This document shows, in pieces, positions 52,328 through 61,118 of a DNA stretch of 64,000 nucleotides. The DNA is from Planosporangium sp963837285 (lineage in GTDB: Bacteria; Actinomycetota; Actinomycetes; Mycobacteriales; Micromonosporaceae). The stretch lies in NCBI GenBank assembly GCA_963837285.1, contig CAWIMS010000003.1, forward strand, positions 62,001 through 126,000, written 5' to 3'. The position numbers were made by a program, and so were the translations under genes. Numbering within the stretch: the stretch's first letter is position 1; each line of letters opens with the position of its first letter. The notes under the pieces were generated by a model that saw nothing but the letters and a program-made list of their open reading frames with translations, searched no databases and had not been told where the DNA came from.

Positions 52328-52404
52328 GCGAGCGAAGCGAGCGAATCAAGGGCTCAGTGCTTTCGCGAATGCGGTCGCCGAGCGCCAGCGAGGCGACAGC
52401 ATGA
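52324..52404 (+). CDS. 26-residue coupled ORF from a SERSERI-type repeat
   Basis: ATG 52324 overlaps the binding-protein stop (ATGA) and its own TGA overlaps the permease ATG (ATGA). The product starts MSERSERIKGS and comes from GAGCGAGCGAAGCGAGCGAA, an Arg/Ser/Glu repeat sequence widely seen between actinomycete genes. It may only serve to carry ribosomes from one gene to the next. Confidence 0.4.
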   Translation: MSERSERIKGSVLSRMRSPSASEATA

Positions 52405-53327
52405 GCGCGCTCGCTCCGCCCGCCGTGCCGGGACGGGCCGCTCCCGCCTCGTCCGGCGGGCGGAGCGGCCCGGTGAGCTGGATGGCGCTGCCGGCCCTCG
52501 TCGTGTTCGTCGGCTTCGGCGTGATCCCGCTGATCGGCGTGCTCGCGCTCAGCTTCACCTCCTGGGACGGGCTCGGCGCCATCCACCCGTCCGGCGCGCA
52601 GAGCTGGCGAGCGGTGCTCACCGATCCGGGCCTGCCGCACGCCCTGTGGGTGACGTTCGAGGTGATGGCACTGTCGTGGGTGGTCCAGACGCCGATCTCG
52701 ATCCTCCTCGGAGTGTTCCTCGCCGGCCACCAGCGCTACCGCGAGCTGCTGGCGGTGCTGTACTTCATCCCGCTGCTGCTCAGCTCGGCCGCCATCGCGA
52801 TCACGTACAAGGCGCTGCTCGACCCGAACTTCGGCCTCGGCGCCGGGCTGCACATCCCGCTGCTGTCCCAGGACTGGCTCGGCAAGAGCCGTCTCGCCCT
52901 CGGCGTGGTCATCTTCGTCGTGTCGTGGCAGTTCATCCCGTTCCACTCGCTGATCTACCAGGGCGGCGTGCGCCAGATTCCACGCTCGATGTACGAGGCG
53001 GCCGAGATCGACGGCGCCGGGCGGGTCCGCAAGTTCTTCAGCATCACCCTGCCCCAGCTGAAGTACACGATCATCACCTCGTCGACGCTGATGGTCGTCG
53101 GGTCGCTGACGTTCTTCGACCTCATCTTCGTGCTCACCGCCGGCGGTCCTGGCGACGCCACCCGGGTGCTCGCGCTGGACATGTACAAGCGGGGCTTCCA
53201 GGCCAACCTGATGGGACCGGCCAGCGCGATCGCGGTCATCCTCGTCCTGGTCGGCTTGGGCCTGGCCCTGCTGCTGCGCCGGCTCGGCGGCCGGGACCAG
53301 AGCGAGAGCCAGCTAGAAGGGGCCTGA
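52401..53327 (+). CDS. Carbohydrate ABC transporter permease (MalF-like)
   Basis: 308 residues with six predicted helices after a Pro/Ala-rich N-terminus. The EAA loop reads PRSMYEAAEIDGAGRVRKF. ATG 52401 overlaps the 26-residue ORF. Partner of the permease that starts 1 bp after its stop; the operon has no own ATPase. Confidence 0.9.
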   Translation: MSALAPPAVPGRAAPASSGGRSGPVSWMALPALVVFVGFGVIPLIGVLALSFTSWDGLGAIHPSGAQSWRAVLTDPGLPHALWVTFEVMALSWVVQTPISILLGVFLAGHQRYRELLAVLYFIPLLLSSAAIAITYKALLDPNFGLGAGLHIPLLSQDWLGKSRLALGVVIFVVSWQFIPFHSLIYQGGVRQIPRSMYEAAEIDGAGRVRKFFSITLPQLKYTIITSSTLMVVGSLTFFDLIFVLTAGGPGDATRVLALDMYKRGFQANLMGPASAIAVILVLVGLGLALLLRRLGGRDQSESQLEGA

Positions 53328-53328
53328 C

Positions 53329-54228
53329 ATGGCGACGACGGTGGGCACCGGGACCGGCCCGGTGACCGAGACGCGGGCCGGTCAGGAGCGCCGCGACGGT
53401 CGCGGCGTCCGGCACTACAACTGGCTGGGCGGCCTGGTCGGCTGGCTCTGGCTCGCGGTCGTCGTCGTGCCGATCTACTGGATCATCATCACCAGCTTCA
53501 AGACGCAGAGCAACTACTTCGCGACGAACCCGCTGGCGCCGGCGACGAGCCCGACGCTGGACAACTACCGGCTGGTCATCGCGTCCAACTTCGCGCGGTA
53601 CTTCATCAACAGCGTCGTCGTCACCGTGGGCGCGGTGGTGCCCGCGGTGCTCATCGCCTTCATGGCTTCGTTCGCCATCGTGCGCAGCGCCGGCAGCAGC
53701 TGGTTCCTGCGGTCGGTCAACTCGCTGTTCCTGATGGGGCTCGCGATCCCGCTGCAGGCGACGATCATCCCGGTGTACCTCATCATCATCCGCCTGCACC
53801 TGTACGACACCCTGCTGGCGATGATCCTGCCGTCGATCGCGTTCGCGATCCCGCTGTCGGTCCTCGTGCTGTCGAACTTCATCCGGGACGTGCCGAAGGA
53901 GCTGTTCGAGTCGATGCGGATGGACGGCGCGAGCGAGTGGGGCACGCTGTGGCGCCTGGCGTTCCCGCTGACCCGGCCGGCTCTGGTCACCGTATCGATC
54001 TACAATGGACTGACGATCTGGAACGGGTTCCTGCTGCCACTGGTGCTCACCCAGAGCCCGGACGAGCGGACCCTGCCACTGGCACTGTGGACGTTCCAGG
54101 GCCAGTTCAGCGTCAACGTACCCGCCATCGCCGCCTGTGTGCTGCTGACCGCCCTGCCCATCCTCATCCTGTACGCGGTGGGCCGCCGCCATCTGCTCAG
54201 CGGGCTGACCGCCGGATTCGGGAAGTGA
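53329..54228 (+). CDS. Carbohydrate ABC transporter permease (MalG-like)
   Basis: 299 residues, six predicted helices. The EAA loop reads PKELFESMRMDGASEWGTL. Its stop overlaps the GTG of the truncated GH3 gene (GTGA), showing that the importer and this hydrolase were once one operon for a beta-linked sugar. Confidence 0.9.
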   Translation: MATTVGTGTGPVTETRAGQERRDGRGVRHYNWLGGLVGWLWLAVVVVPIYWIIITSFKTQSNYFATNPLAPATSPTLDNYRLVIASNFARYFINSVVVTVGAVVPAVLIAFMASFAIVRSAGSSWFLRSVNSLFLMGLAIPLQATIIPVYLIIIRLHLYDTLLAMILPSIAFAIPLSVLVLSNFIRDVPKELFESMRMDGASEWGTLWRLAFPLTRPALVTVSIYNGLTIWNGFLLPLVLTQSPDERTLPLALWTFQGQFSVNVPAIAACVLLTALPILILYAVGRRHLLSGLTAGFGK

Positions 54229-54404
54229 CGACAGAGTATGACCGCGCGGTCGACGCGGTCCGGTCCGGTACCGCGCCCGACGAGGCCGCGCGTGCCCTGC
54301 TGGAGCGGATGACCGGGGCGGAGAAGCTCGGGCTGCTCGACGGCGACCAGCCGTTCTGGCCGGGCATGCCGGAGATGATGTTCGCCGAGCAGATGCCGGG
54401 CTGA
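54225..54404 (+). pseudogene. 5' remnant of a second GH3 gene
   Basis: 59 codons: AARALLERMTGAEKLGLLDG then DQPFWPGMPEM, the N-terminal signature of a GH3 subfamily. The frame ends at TGA 54402-54404 right after FAEQMPG, where the accessory segment begins. The C-terminal domain of a GH3 is found at 61312-61824. About 570 codons are missing between. Confidence 0.8.
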
Positions 54405-54569
54405 CCCGACGGGCGCAACCTCCACCAGGTCGCGGAACCACTCCCGTAAAGCCTCGCGACACGTCATGCGGACGGGACCCTTGACATAGTCCTCACGCGA
54501 CACTGAATCGACCCGGCGGCCAGCCGCTGAGATCGTCAGCGCATCCGGCTGGATGACCACCGGCAGCAC
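54405..54569 (-). pseudogene. Possible truncated ORF at left end of accessory segment
   Basis: From GTG 54569 about 55 codons read VLPVVIQPDALTISAAGRRV and REALREWFRDLVEVAPVG before running into the old GH3 sequence. The codon use looks genuine, but there is no family match and no strong start. Probably the 5' part of a gene cut at the junction. Confidence 0.3.
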
Positions 54570-54623
54570 GCACGTTGGCGCCGCTCGACTGGCGCGCGAC
54601 GCATGCGGTGCGAAGATCTACGC

Positions 54624-55756
54624 GTGGCGTTGCGAAATGACCTGCTCCGAGCGGCGCGCCATCAGGCGGCAACGATGATCGATCGGCTCACCGAACTGGT
54701 GTCATGCGAGTCGCCGTCTGGCGCATTGGACGCGCTGGATCGCTGCGCACACCTACTGGGGACGTGGGGCGACGACGTGCTTGATCGTCCGGCTCCAGCG
54801 GGTGCGGCGCGACGGGATGCCTCACCTGCTGTGGCGCGCAGCCACCCCAACAGTCCTCGTGTTGGGCCACTTCGACACCGTGTGGCCGCACGGCACGGTG
54901 GCGGAGTGGCCGATGACGGTTCGCGACGGAGTGGCGAGCGGTCCGGGGGTGTTCGACATGAAGGCAGGCATCGTCCAGGCGCTCACCGCGGTGAGAGCTG
55001 GTGGCCGACCGCTCCAAGGTCAGCGTGCTGTTGACGTGCGACGAAGAGATCGGGTCGGTCACCTCTCGATCGTTGATCGAGGAAGAGGCGCGGCGGGTCA
55101 AGGCCGTTCTGGTGTGCGAGCCGAGCGCGGACGGCGGCGCGGTGAAGGTGGCCCGCAAGGGCCTGGCCGGCTACCGAGTGGCGGTGACGGGACGCGCGGC
55201 TCACGCCGGGTTGGAGCCTGAGCTGGGTGTGAACGCGGGTATCGAGCTGGCGCATCAGGTGCTCGCGCTGCAGGCATTGGCGGCCCCGGCGGAGGGGACG
55301 ACGGTGACGCCGACAGTGCTCGCGGCAGGAACCACGACGAACACGGTGCCAGAGGCGGCCAGCGTGCATGTCGACGTCCGGGGATGGAGCCGAGACGAGC
55401 TGGACCGGGTCGACGCTGAGGTCCGTCGACTGTCGCCCCGGCTGCGCGGCGCAACGCTTGCGGTTGATGGGCGCGTCAACCGGTACCCGTTGGAGGCCGC
55501 GATGGCGCTGCCGCTGCTGGAGGTGGCTCAGGCAGCGGCCCGCGATATCGGCCTGCCGCCGCTCGTTGGGGTGCGCTCCGGCGGCGGTTCGGACGGCAAC
55601 CTCACCGCCGCTATCGGCGTACCGACCCTGGACGGGCTGGGCGCGGTCGGCGGGCATCCGCACGGGCGCGACGAGTGGGTAGACGTGGCGGCGATGCCGG
55701 AGCGGGCTGCCCTGCTTGCGGCGCTGATCGATCGGCTGTGCGGCGCCGGTGAATAG
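54624..55756 (+). pseudogene. M20 family metallopeptidase with two frameshifts
   Basis: Three consecutive frames together give a glutamate-carboxypeptidase-like M20 enzyme of about 375 residues. Frame 1 (54624 to about 54780): DRLTELVSCESPSG. Frame 2 (about 54780-55000): VLVLGHFDTVWPHGT with zinc ligands His and Asp, and GVFDMKAG. Frame 3 (about 55000-55756): LLTCDEEIGS with the catalytic Glu, VTGRAAHAG, GGSDGN. Each shift is one or two bases. All motifs survive, so inactivation is recent or reflects sequence error. Confidence 0.8.
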
Positions 55757-55802
55757 CACGGACATGCAGGCCGGCCGCGTGGGACGCCGGCATGATGGAC
55801 GC

Positions 55803-56831
55803 ATGCGGCTGTTGGTCCTCGGCGGTACCTGGTTTCTCGGTCGGACTCTCGTGCAGCAGGCGTTGGCGCGCGGATGGCGGGTGACTTGCTTCAACCGGGG
55901 ACGCAGCGGCGCCGACGTGCCCGGTGCCGAGTCGATACGAGGTGACCGGACCGTCGCCGCTGACGTCGAGCGACTCGCCGGGCTCGGCCGGTGGGACGTG
56001 GTGGTGGACACCAGCGCCTACGAGCCGCCGGACGTCCTGTTGACCGCGCGAGCCCTGCAACCGGTGGTCGGCCGGTACGTGCTGGTGTCGACGGTCTCGG
56101 CGTACCGGGACTGGCCGCAGGAGCCGGTTGACGAGTCGTCGCCGCTGTGGCCATCCCGTCCGGACGCGCGACGGACGGACCCGGACCTCGCCTCGGTTCC
56201 GCGGGTGTACAGCCGGCTGAAGGCGGGATGCGAGCTGGCGGTACGCGCGGTCTATGGCGATGAGTCGCTGATCCTGCGACCCGGCGTGCTGCTCGGCCCG
56301 TACGAGTACGTCGGCCGGCTGCAGGCCCTGCTCAGCCGGGCCGCGCGCGGCGGGAGAATGCTCGCGGCCGGAGATCCGGCGCAGCCGATTCAGCCGGTCG
56401 ACGTACGTGACCTGGCCGATTTCACCCTGCGACTGATCGATGCTGGATCGGTGGGCGTGTTCAACATCGCGGCGCCGCCGGAGCATGCCACGTACGGTGA
56501 GCTGCTGAATGCCTGCGTGGAGGCGAGCGGGTCACGCGCGGAGCTGGTATGGGTCGATTCGAGGTGGCTGACTGACCACGGGGTGAGCCAGTGGACCGAG
56601 GTTCCACTGTGGCGCACCTCCGCCGGCACGTGGGCAGTGGACTCTAGCCGCGCTCAGGGCGCTGGACTGGTGTGCCGGCCGTTGCACGACACGGTGCGAG
56701 ACACGTGGCGGTGGTTGCAGGTTGAGCAGCCGGTACCGCATGAACGACAAGGCCGGCACGGCCTTGACCCGGCCCGCGAGCTTGAGCTGCTCACGGCCTG
56801 GGACGCCGAGCGTGCCCTACGCGGACGGTAG
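55803..56831 (+). CDS. NAD-dependent epimerase/dehydratase family protein
   Basis: 342 residues of the extended short-chain dehydrogenase fold. The N-terminal cofactor loop is LLVLGGTWFLGRTLV and the active-site pair is YSRLK near residue 140. Substrate-binding elements (RPGVLLGPYEYVGRL, VDVRDLADFTLRLID) are typical of sugar-nucleotide-modifying or reductase members. ATG 55803 is chosen as the start that leaves the Rossmann fold at the N-terminus; the frame opens 54 bp upstream, overlapping the peptidase remnant. It is convergent with the TPR gene, overlapping by 15 bp. Confidence 0.85.
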   Translation: MRLLVLGGTWFLGRTLVQQALARGWRVTCFNRGRSGADVPGAESIRGDRTVAADVERLAGLGRWDVVVDTSAYEPPDVLLTARALQPVVGRYVLVSTVSAYRDWPQEPVDESSPLWPSRPDARRTDPDLASVPRVYSRLKAGCELAVRAVYGDESLILRPGVLLGPYEYVGRLQALLSRAARGGRMLAAGDPAQPIQPVDVRDLADFTLRLIDAGSVGVFNIAAPPEHATYGELLNACVEASGSRAELVWVDSRWLTDHGVSQWTEVPLWRTSAGTWAVDSSRAQGAGLVCRPLHDTVRDTWRWLQVEQPVPHERQGRHGLDPARELELLTAWDAERALRGR

Positions 56832-57806
56832 GGCACGGGCCGCAGCCTCCGCGTTGAACACCTCGATCCGGTCACGAAGCTCCGCTGCCTGGTGGTCGCC
56901 ATGCCATGTTGCGCTCGCCAGCACCCGAGCCATCTGTGCCAGCCGGTCGGTCAAGCTGTGCCGGCGCTTGGGAACCGGAACCAGCCACACCGGAGCCAGC
57001 GCGGATTCAGCAGCATCGAGGTGCCCAAGTGCCAGTTCGGCGGCTGCCAGGTCGATGTGCGCCCGCTCTGCGACCAGCCCGCCGAGTGGGTCGTCGGGAA
57101 CCAGTTGGAGCGCCCGACGGGCGCGGTGGACGGCGCTGGCCGCGTCGCCGACGGCGAGGAACGCAGTACCCGCGCAAGCGGCGTGGCTTGAGGGACCCCA
57201 GCCGAACTTGCCGCCGATCTCGTCGTGGAGATCATCGCAGCCCCGGTCCGCGGCATGTGCCTCGTCGGCCGCACGGAGCGCATCCGTGGTGCGGCGCGGA
57301 TCACCGCCGAGGTGCGACCACGCCCTAGCTTCTATGCAGCGCAGACGTGCTTCAGCCGCACCGGCCGGAGCACGGTCGAGCCCGGCTTCGGCATGGACAA
57401 CTGCCTGTCGTGGCCGACCGGTCCAGTATGCGATCAGCGCCTGGGTGCCGCGTGCCCACGCGCGCAGCCCGGCGTGGTCGACCAGTTCGGCGTAGGTGTG
57501 CGCGGCCCGGGCCTGCTCGGCTGCGGCATCCCAAACTGCGAGGTCGAACGACGCAACGGCCATGAGCCCACAGAGCTGCCCGGCGGCGAGGTACAGGTCT
57601 TTGGTTTGCGCTGGTCGCCTGGTCCGGTCAAGCGCCGTATACGCGAGGTCGCGCGCCCGCCGTGACTCGGCAAGCAGCCGAAGCGGGGCCATGTCCACGT
57701 AGGTACGGGCCAGCCGCCACATTTCGGCCTGTACCTGCTCGATAACGGCGGGGCTCACGCTGCCATCGGACTCGGCTGCGTGCCGGCTCGACTCATGCGC
57801 GGCCAT
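56817..57806 (-). CDS. TPR-repeat protein, C-terminal half of an HTH/TPR regulator
   Basis: 329 residues, almost entirely antiparallel helices in a TPR-like array (for example RLRCIEARAWSHLGGDPRRT and SAVHRARRALQLVPDDPLGG). It matches the sensory half of the HTH-TPR regulators that are abundant in actinomycetes. ATG 57806 has GGAGG ten bases upstream and starts 5 bp after the HTH-type gene, so the two-gene arrangement replaces the usual single chain. It may bind a small ligand or peptide. Confidence 0.72.
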   Translation of the reverse strand: MAAHESSRHAAESDGSVSPAVIEQVQAEMWRLARTYVDMAPLRLLAESRRARDLAYTALDRTRRPAQTKDLYLAAGQLCGLMAVASFDLAVWDAAAEQARAAHTYAELVDHAGLRAWARGTQALIAYWTGRPRQAVVHAEAGLDRAPAGAAEARLRCIEARAWSHLGGDPRRTTDALRAADEAHAADRGCDDLHDEIGGKFGWGPSSHAACAGTAFLAVGDAASAVHRARRALQLVPDDPLGGLVAERAHIDLAAAELALGHLDAAESALAPVWLVPVPKRRHSLTDRLAQMARVLASATWHGDHQAAELRDRIEVFNAEAAARALPSA

Positions 57807-57811
57807 GATCG

Positions 57812-58150
57812 TTACTTCCTCCAACGTGTGGTGGCCTCGACAACACCAGCCGTTCCGCCCGCCGTGCCGCCGGTGGAGACGGGTGGTGCCGCAAGCACCA
57901 TCACCCCGGGTGGAGCGAGCAAGGTCGCGAATGGGTATCCCCAGAGCTGAGCGGCCACCCGCCGCGATGACGGCCGGGCGTTGTCGACCTGACCGGCCAT
58001 CCATCTCTGCAACTGCCGGAAGGACAACGTGGCGTTCTCCTTCATGTCCTCGGCCATCTCGTCGAAGCGCCCGCACCACTCCTCGATCGTGTACTCGCTC
58101 TCGTGAACGATCTTCTCCAGGAGCGTGCGTGGCTGCGCGCGGACGTTCAC
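57812..58150 (-). CDS. Small HTH-like regulator, N-terminal half of an HTH/TPR pair
   Basis: 112 residues. LLEKIVHESEYTIEEWCGRF and NATLSFRQLQRWMAGQV resemble the N-terminal DNA-binding part of actinobacterial HTH/TPR regulators. After about residue 75 only a low-complexity GTAGGTAG tail follows. GTG 58150 is used as start. The TPR gene follows directly, so both products may work as one regulator. Confidence 0.65.
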   Translation of the reverse strand: MNVRAQPRTLLEKIVHESEYTIEEWCGRFDEMAEDMKENATLSFRQLQRWMAGQVDNARPSSRRVAAQLWGYPFATLLAPPGVMVLAAPPVSTGGTAGGTAGVVEATTRWRK

Positions 58151-58470
58151 TGCCGCCCCCTTCGATCATGCGGTCAGCCGCATTGGTGGCGTTGACGGTA
58201 ACGACAGCTCCGCAACGCAGGCCAGCCCTGTCACCCCTCACTCGTGAGATGACGTGGAAATGTCGTGCTAACGGCGCGGCACAGTCGCGATCAATCCGTG
58301 GCTGTGACCGGCTGCCTACAACGATGCTGCTCGGCGACGGCTCCCAGGCGGTTTCGTGACCTCGGGTTCGCGCCGTCGGTGACACCGAGTACGGCGCCAA
58401 ACCGGACCACGGCAAATGCGTCGTCCGCGCTAACGCCGTTCAAGATCAAACGCTGTTTAGGGAGGTTGCC
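58151..58470. other. Divergent intergenic region with small dyad
   Basis: 320 bp between the HTH-type gene and the small-gene series, with no convincing ORF. ATGCGG-TCAG-CCGCAT at 58168-58183 is a 6-bp-arm dyad 18 bp upstream of the HTH-type GTG and may be its operator. Confidence 0.45.
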
Positions 58471-58710
58471 GTGGTCGAAGCTCCACGTACCGAACGGCCG
58501 CGCGTCCTGGTGCCGTTGCCGCCCGGCGCGGGAGTCTGTCTGGTCTGTGGCTGGCTGCCGCCGGCGGCGGATGACGTGGGCGTGTGGGCGCGTAAGCACA
58601 CCCGGCGCACAGCCCATCCAACGTGGTACAGGCCGAACGCCGCGACGTGGGCGCAGCCGACAACGAATCACCGGCCCGCCGGGATGTGGGAGTTGGCATG
58701 TTCGCGGTAA
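58471..58710 (+). CDS. Small Cys/His zinc-finger-like protein
   Basis: 79 residues. GTG 58471 follows GGGAGG. The motif CLVCGW, a 17-residue spacer and HTRRTAH give a C-x2-C...H-x6-H arrangement resembling short zinc fingers of actinobacterial accessory elements. Its end overlaps the next gene by 13 bp. Function unknown. Confidence 0.6.
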   Translation: MVEAPRTERPRVLVPLPPGAGVCLVCGWLPPAADDVGVWARKHTRRTAHPTWYRPNAATWAQPTTNHRPAGMWELACSR

Positions 58711-58895
58711 CCGCACTGGCCGGCTTGGCCTTGGGATTCGTGGCTGGGCTGTTGACCTCGAAGCGGGCAGGGCGGTGGTGCCCCGAGTGTGGGGTCACGC
58801 GGCTCTGCCCGCTGTGTATCCCGCGGGCCCAATCCGATGCCCCGCATGGGTTGCCGGTTTCTGATGCGCAGACGACGAGTGGAAGGCGGGCGTGA
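58698..58895 (+). CDS. Small membrane protein with zinc-ribbon-like Cys4 motif
   Basis: 65 residues. ATG 58698 has GGGAG upstream. One transmembrane helix (VTALAGLALGFVAGLL) is followed by RWCPECGVTRLCPLC, a C-x2-C...C-x2-C zinc-binding pattern. The stop overlaps the following GTG. Such proteins are common in mobile regions of actinomycetes. Confidence 0.6.
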   Translation: MFAVTALAGLALGFVAGLLTSKRAGRWCPECGVTRLCPLCIPRAQSDAPHGLPVSDAQTTSGRRA

Positions 58896-59146
58896 CAGTG
58901 GTCGGCGAGCACCGCGATGGGATCAAGGGCGGGATGGCGAGCGTGGCACGGCACCGGGCGGAGTCTGCGGCCGTGGTCGACGACCGGCTGACGGCGACGG
59001 CCGGTGACCCGCGGTCCCGGTTCACGGTGTACGTGGACTTCGCCGCAGACGCTGGTGAAGCGTGGGCGGTGGCCACAGTGACCGGCTACCTGCTCGGTGG
59101 TGCGGGCCGGCGGGCGGACCTGCCGTGCTCCGCCTACGAGCGGTGA
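58892..59146 (+). CDS. Small hypothetical protein in coupled series
   Basis: 84 residues from GTG 58892, overlapping its neighbours by GTGA at both ends. The middle RFTVYVDFAADAGEAWAVAT suggests a short beta/alpha unit. No family recognised. Confidence 0.5.
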   Translation: MTVVGEHRDGIKGGMASVARHRAESAAVVDDRLTATAGDPRSRFTVYVDFAADAGEAWAVATVTGYLLGGAGRRADLPCSAYER

Positions 59147-59256
59147 CGCGCGCATGGCCATGGTGGGTGGTCGTTGTGGCGTGGGCTCCCCGGCGGTGCG
59201 CGGTGTCAGGTCCGCGCTGCCGGGTGACCGGGTGGACGTGCCGTGACCGGACCTGA
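59143..59256 (+). CDS. Tiny Trp/Cys-rich ORF in coupled series
   Basis: 37 residues from GTG 59143 with a Trp/Val-rich hydrophobic start (AWPWWVVVVAWA) and three cysteines. The start overlaps the previous stop. Another GTG at 59243 overlaps its end but opens a frame that later overlaps better-supported genes. Existence is supported only by the overlaps. Confidence 0.35.
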   Translation: MTRAWPWWVVVVAWAPRRCAVSGPRCRVTGWTCRDRT

Positions 59257-59376
59257 ATGGCTCCTGTTCGGCTCCGAACTCGCGGTGCGTCCACCTACCC
59301 GGCAATGGGCTACGAGCTGTGACCACGGCGGATCCATTGTCGCATCAACGGATCCCTGCGTGAGAGGGGACTTCGG

Positions 59377-59637
59377 ATGTTGTGGACCAGACGGAGGCGC
59401 CGCACGGGCGTCGCTCGCACAGGCCAGGCAGTTGAAGCTCCCCGCGTCTGGAACGGTCCGGCACAGACGCCGGTCGGCGGGCTGCCGTGGGACCGGCTGC
59501 CGACCGCTCCGTTACGGGTCATTGGCCACTTTGGACCCGGAACGGGCGGCCTGGGCCCGGAACTGGTGCGCGGCCACGTGCGCGGCTATGAGCGACATGG
59601 CGACCATGGCGGCGGGCAGCATCGGAGGGCGCCGTGA
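59377..59637 (+). CDS. Small basic protein upstream of methyltransferase
   Basis: 86 residues. ATG 59377 follows GAGAGGGG. Basic N-terminus (MLWTRRRRRTG) and a GGLPWDRLPTAPLRVIGHFG segment. The TGA overlaps the GTG of the methyltransferase gene, supporting coupling. An alternative frame from GTG 59243 through this region reads less plausibly. Confidence 0.45.
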   Translation: MLWTRRRRRTGVARTGQAVEAPRVWNGPAQTPVGGLPWDRLPTAPLRVIGHFGPGTGGLGPELVRGHVRGYERHGDHGGGQHRRAP

Positions 59638-61118
59638 CGACGGAGACGCCGCCGGCAGGCGTGGCGCATGACCCACCAGATCCGCGGGCCGATTCCGAGG
59701 CAGGCAGCGACCTGCCGGGCTCGATGGCCGTAACCGGCGGTCCAGCCGGCCAAGGCAGGCTCGCCGACCTGTTGGCGCCGGTGGTCGCGATCAACGCCGA
59801 CCTGATCGAGCGGATCGTCGCGTACGGTGCGCGGCTCAAGCGCCAGAACAGCGACGCAACGATCACAGAACGGGAGTACGGCGGAGAAATGTACCGGTTG
59901 GTCAAGGCGGTCCGGCACGCCAATGACCTGCTGGTCGACCGGCTGGCGGAGCACCTTCCCTCCCCCGCACCTCTGTTGACGCCGGTCAGCTCCATCGAGC
60001 CGAGGCGTCGCACAAGCCGCCTGAACGCGAGCAAGGAGAAGGGACCTCCTCCCATGCCAGGCCGCGAACCGCCACGAGGCATCGACGCCGCTGTGGCCCA
60101 CTCCGCGCGCGTCTACGACTGGTGGCTCGGCGGCAAAGATAACTTCGCGGCCGACCGCGACCTGGGCCAACGGATCGTGGGCCTGGTGCCGATGACCCCG
60201 GCGAGCGCCCGCGCCAACCGGGCGTTCCTGCACCGCGCCGCTGCAATGATCGCCGCCCACGGTGTCCACCAGTTCCTCGACTTGGGCGCCGGCCTGCCCA
60301 CAGCGGACAACACCCACGCGGTCGTTCAACGCATCGACCCGGACAACCGGGTGGTCTACGTCGACTATGACCCGCTCGTGCTGGCGCACGCCCGCGCCCT
60401 GCTCGCCGGGTATGGGCCGACCACCGTGGTCGAGGCCGACATCCGCGACCCCGACACGATCCTGTCACATCCCGAGGTAACCGATGTGATCGACTTCGCC
60501 CAGCCGGTCTGCGTGCTCGCTGTGGCCGTGCTGCATTTCCTTACCGACGACGACGATCCACACCAGGTCGTGAACCGGCTACGCCTGACGATGGCCCCGG
60601 GCAGCTATCTGGTGCTCTCGCATATCACCGGCGACGGCACCGGCGAGGCCGACGAGGTCATCGCCCTCATGCGCAAACACATGGCCGACCCGCCCACACC
60701 GCGCAGCCACGCCGAGGTACTGCGCTTCTTCGATGGCTTCATGTACTGCTGGCCCTGCGGGACGGCACGGGGTACGCCGACGGGCAATGGAACCTGCCCT
60801 CCGGCAAGCTGGAGCACGGCGAAGACGCATTCAGCGCGGTCATCCGGGAGGCGCGCGAAGAGATCGGTGTGCAACTCGGCACCGATGCGCCGCGCATGGT
60901 GGCCACGGTGCATCACCGCAACGCCGCCGGGCTCGCCCGGGTGGGACTGGTCTTCGCTGTCGCGTACAACGCACACCAGCACGGCGAACCGGCCAATGCC
61001 GAGCCGCACAAATGCGCCAAGATCGGATGGTTCCCGACCGACATGTTGCCGTCCAACACATACGCGTACACGGCAGCGTGCGTGCGCGCGTTCCGCGACG
61101 GCGAACCATTCAGGCTGA
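59634..61118 (+). CDS. SAV2177-type SAM-dependent methyltransferase with extra N-terminal domain and aberrant C-terminus
   Basis: Residues 1-135 form a small helical domain (INADLIERIVAYGARLKRQN). From about residue 141 the SAV2177 (DUF574) methyltransferase begins: IDAAVAHSARVYDWWLGGKD, FLDLGAGLPTADNTH as the SAM-binding loop, VVYVDYDPLVLAHARAL and VLHFLTDDD. The usual last 35 residues are missing; after RSHAEVLRFFDGF the frame runs into Nudix-gene DNA read out of frame until 61118. An internal ATG at 60054 matches the normal start of the family. The protein may be non-functional. Confidence 0.72.
   Translation: MTTETPPAGVAHDPPDPRADSEAGSDLPGSMAVTGGPAGQGRLADLLAPVVAINADLIERIVAYGARLKRQNSDATITEREYGGEMYRLVKAVRHANDLLVDRLAEHLPSPAPLLTPVSSIEPRRRTSRLNASKEKGPPPMPGREPPRGIDAAVAHSARVYDWWLGGKDNFAADRDLGQRIVGLVPMTPASARANRAFLHRAAAMIAAHGVHQFLDLGAGLPTADNTHAVVQRIDPDNRVVYVDYDPLVLAHARALLAGYGPTTVVEADIRDPDTILSHPEVTDVIDFAQPVCVLAVAVLHFLTDDDDPHQVVNRLRLTMAPGSYLVLSHITGDGTGEADEVIALMRKHMADPPTPRSHAEVLRFFDGFMYCWPCGTARGTPTGNGTCPPASWSTAKTHSARSSGRRAKRSVCNSAPMRRAWWPRCITATPPGSPGWDWSSLSRTTHTSTANRPMPSRTNAPRSDGSRPTCCRPTHTRTRQRACARSATANHSG

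Noticed and set aside
59243..59671. 142-codon frame from GTG 59243
   Set aside because: It overlaps the better supported 59377-59637 gene and the methyltransferase start in different frames, and reads as Cys/Arg-rich noise after the first 30 codons.
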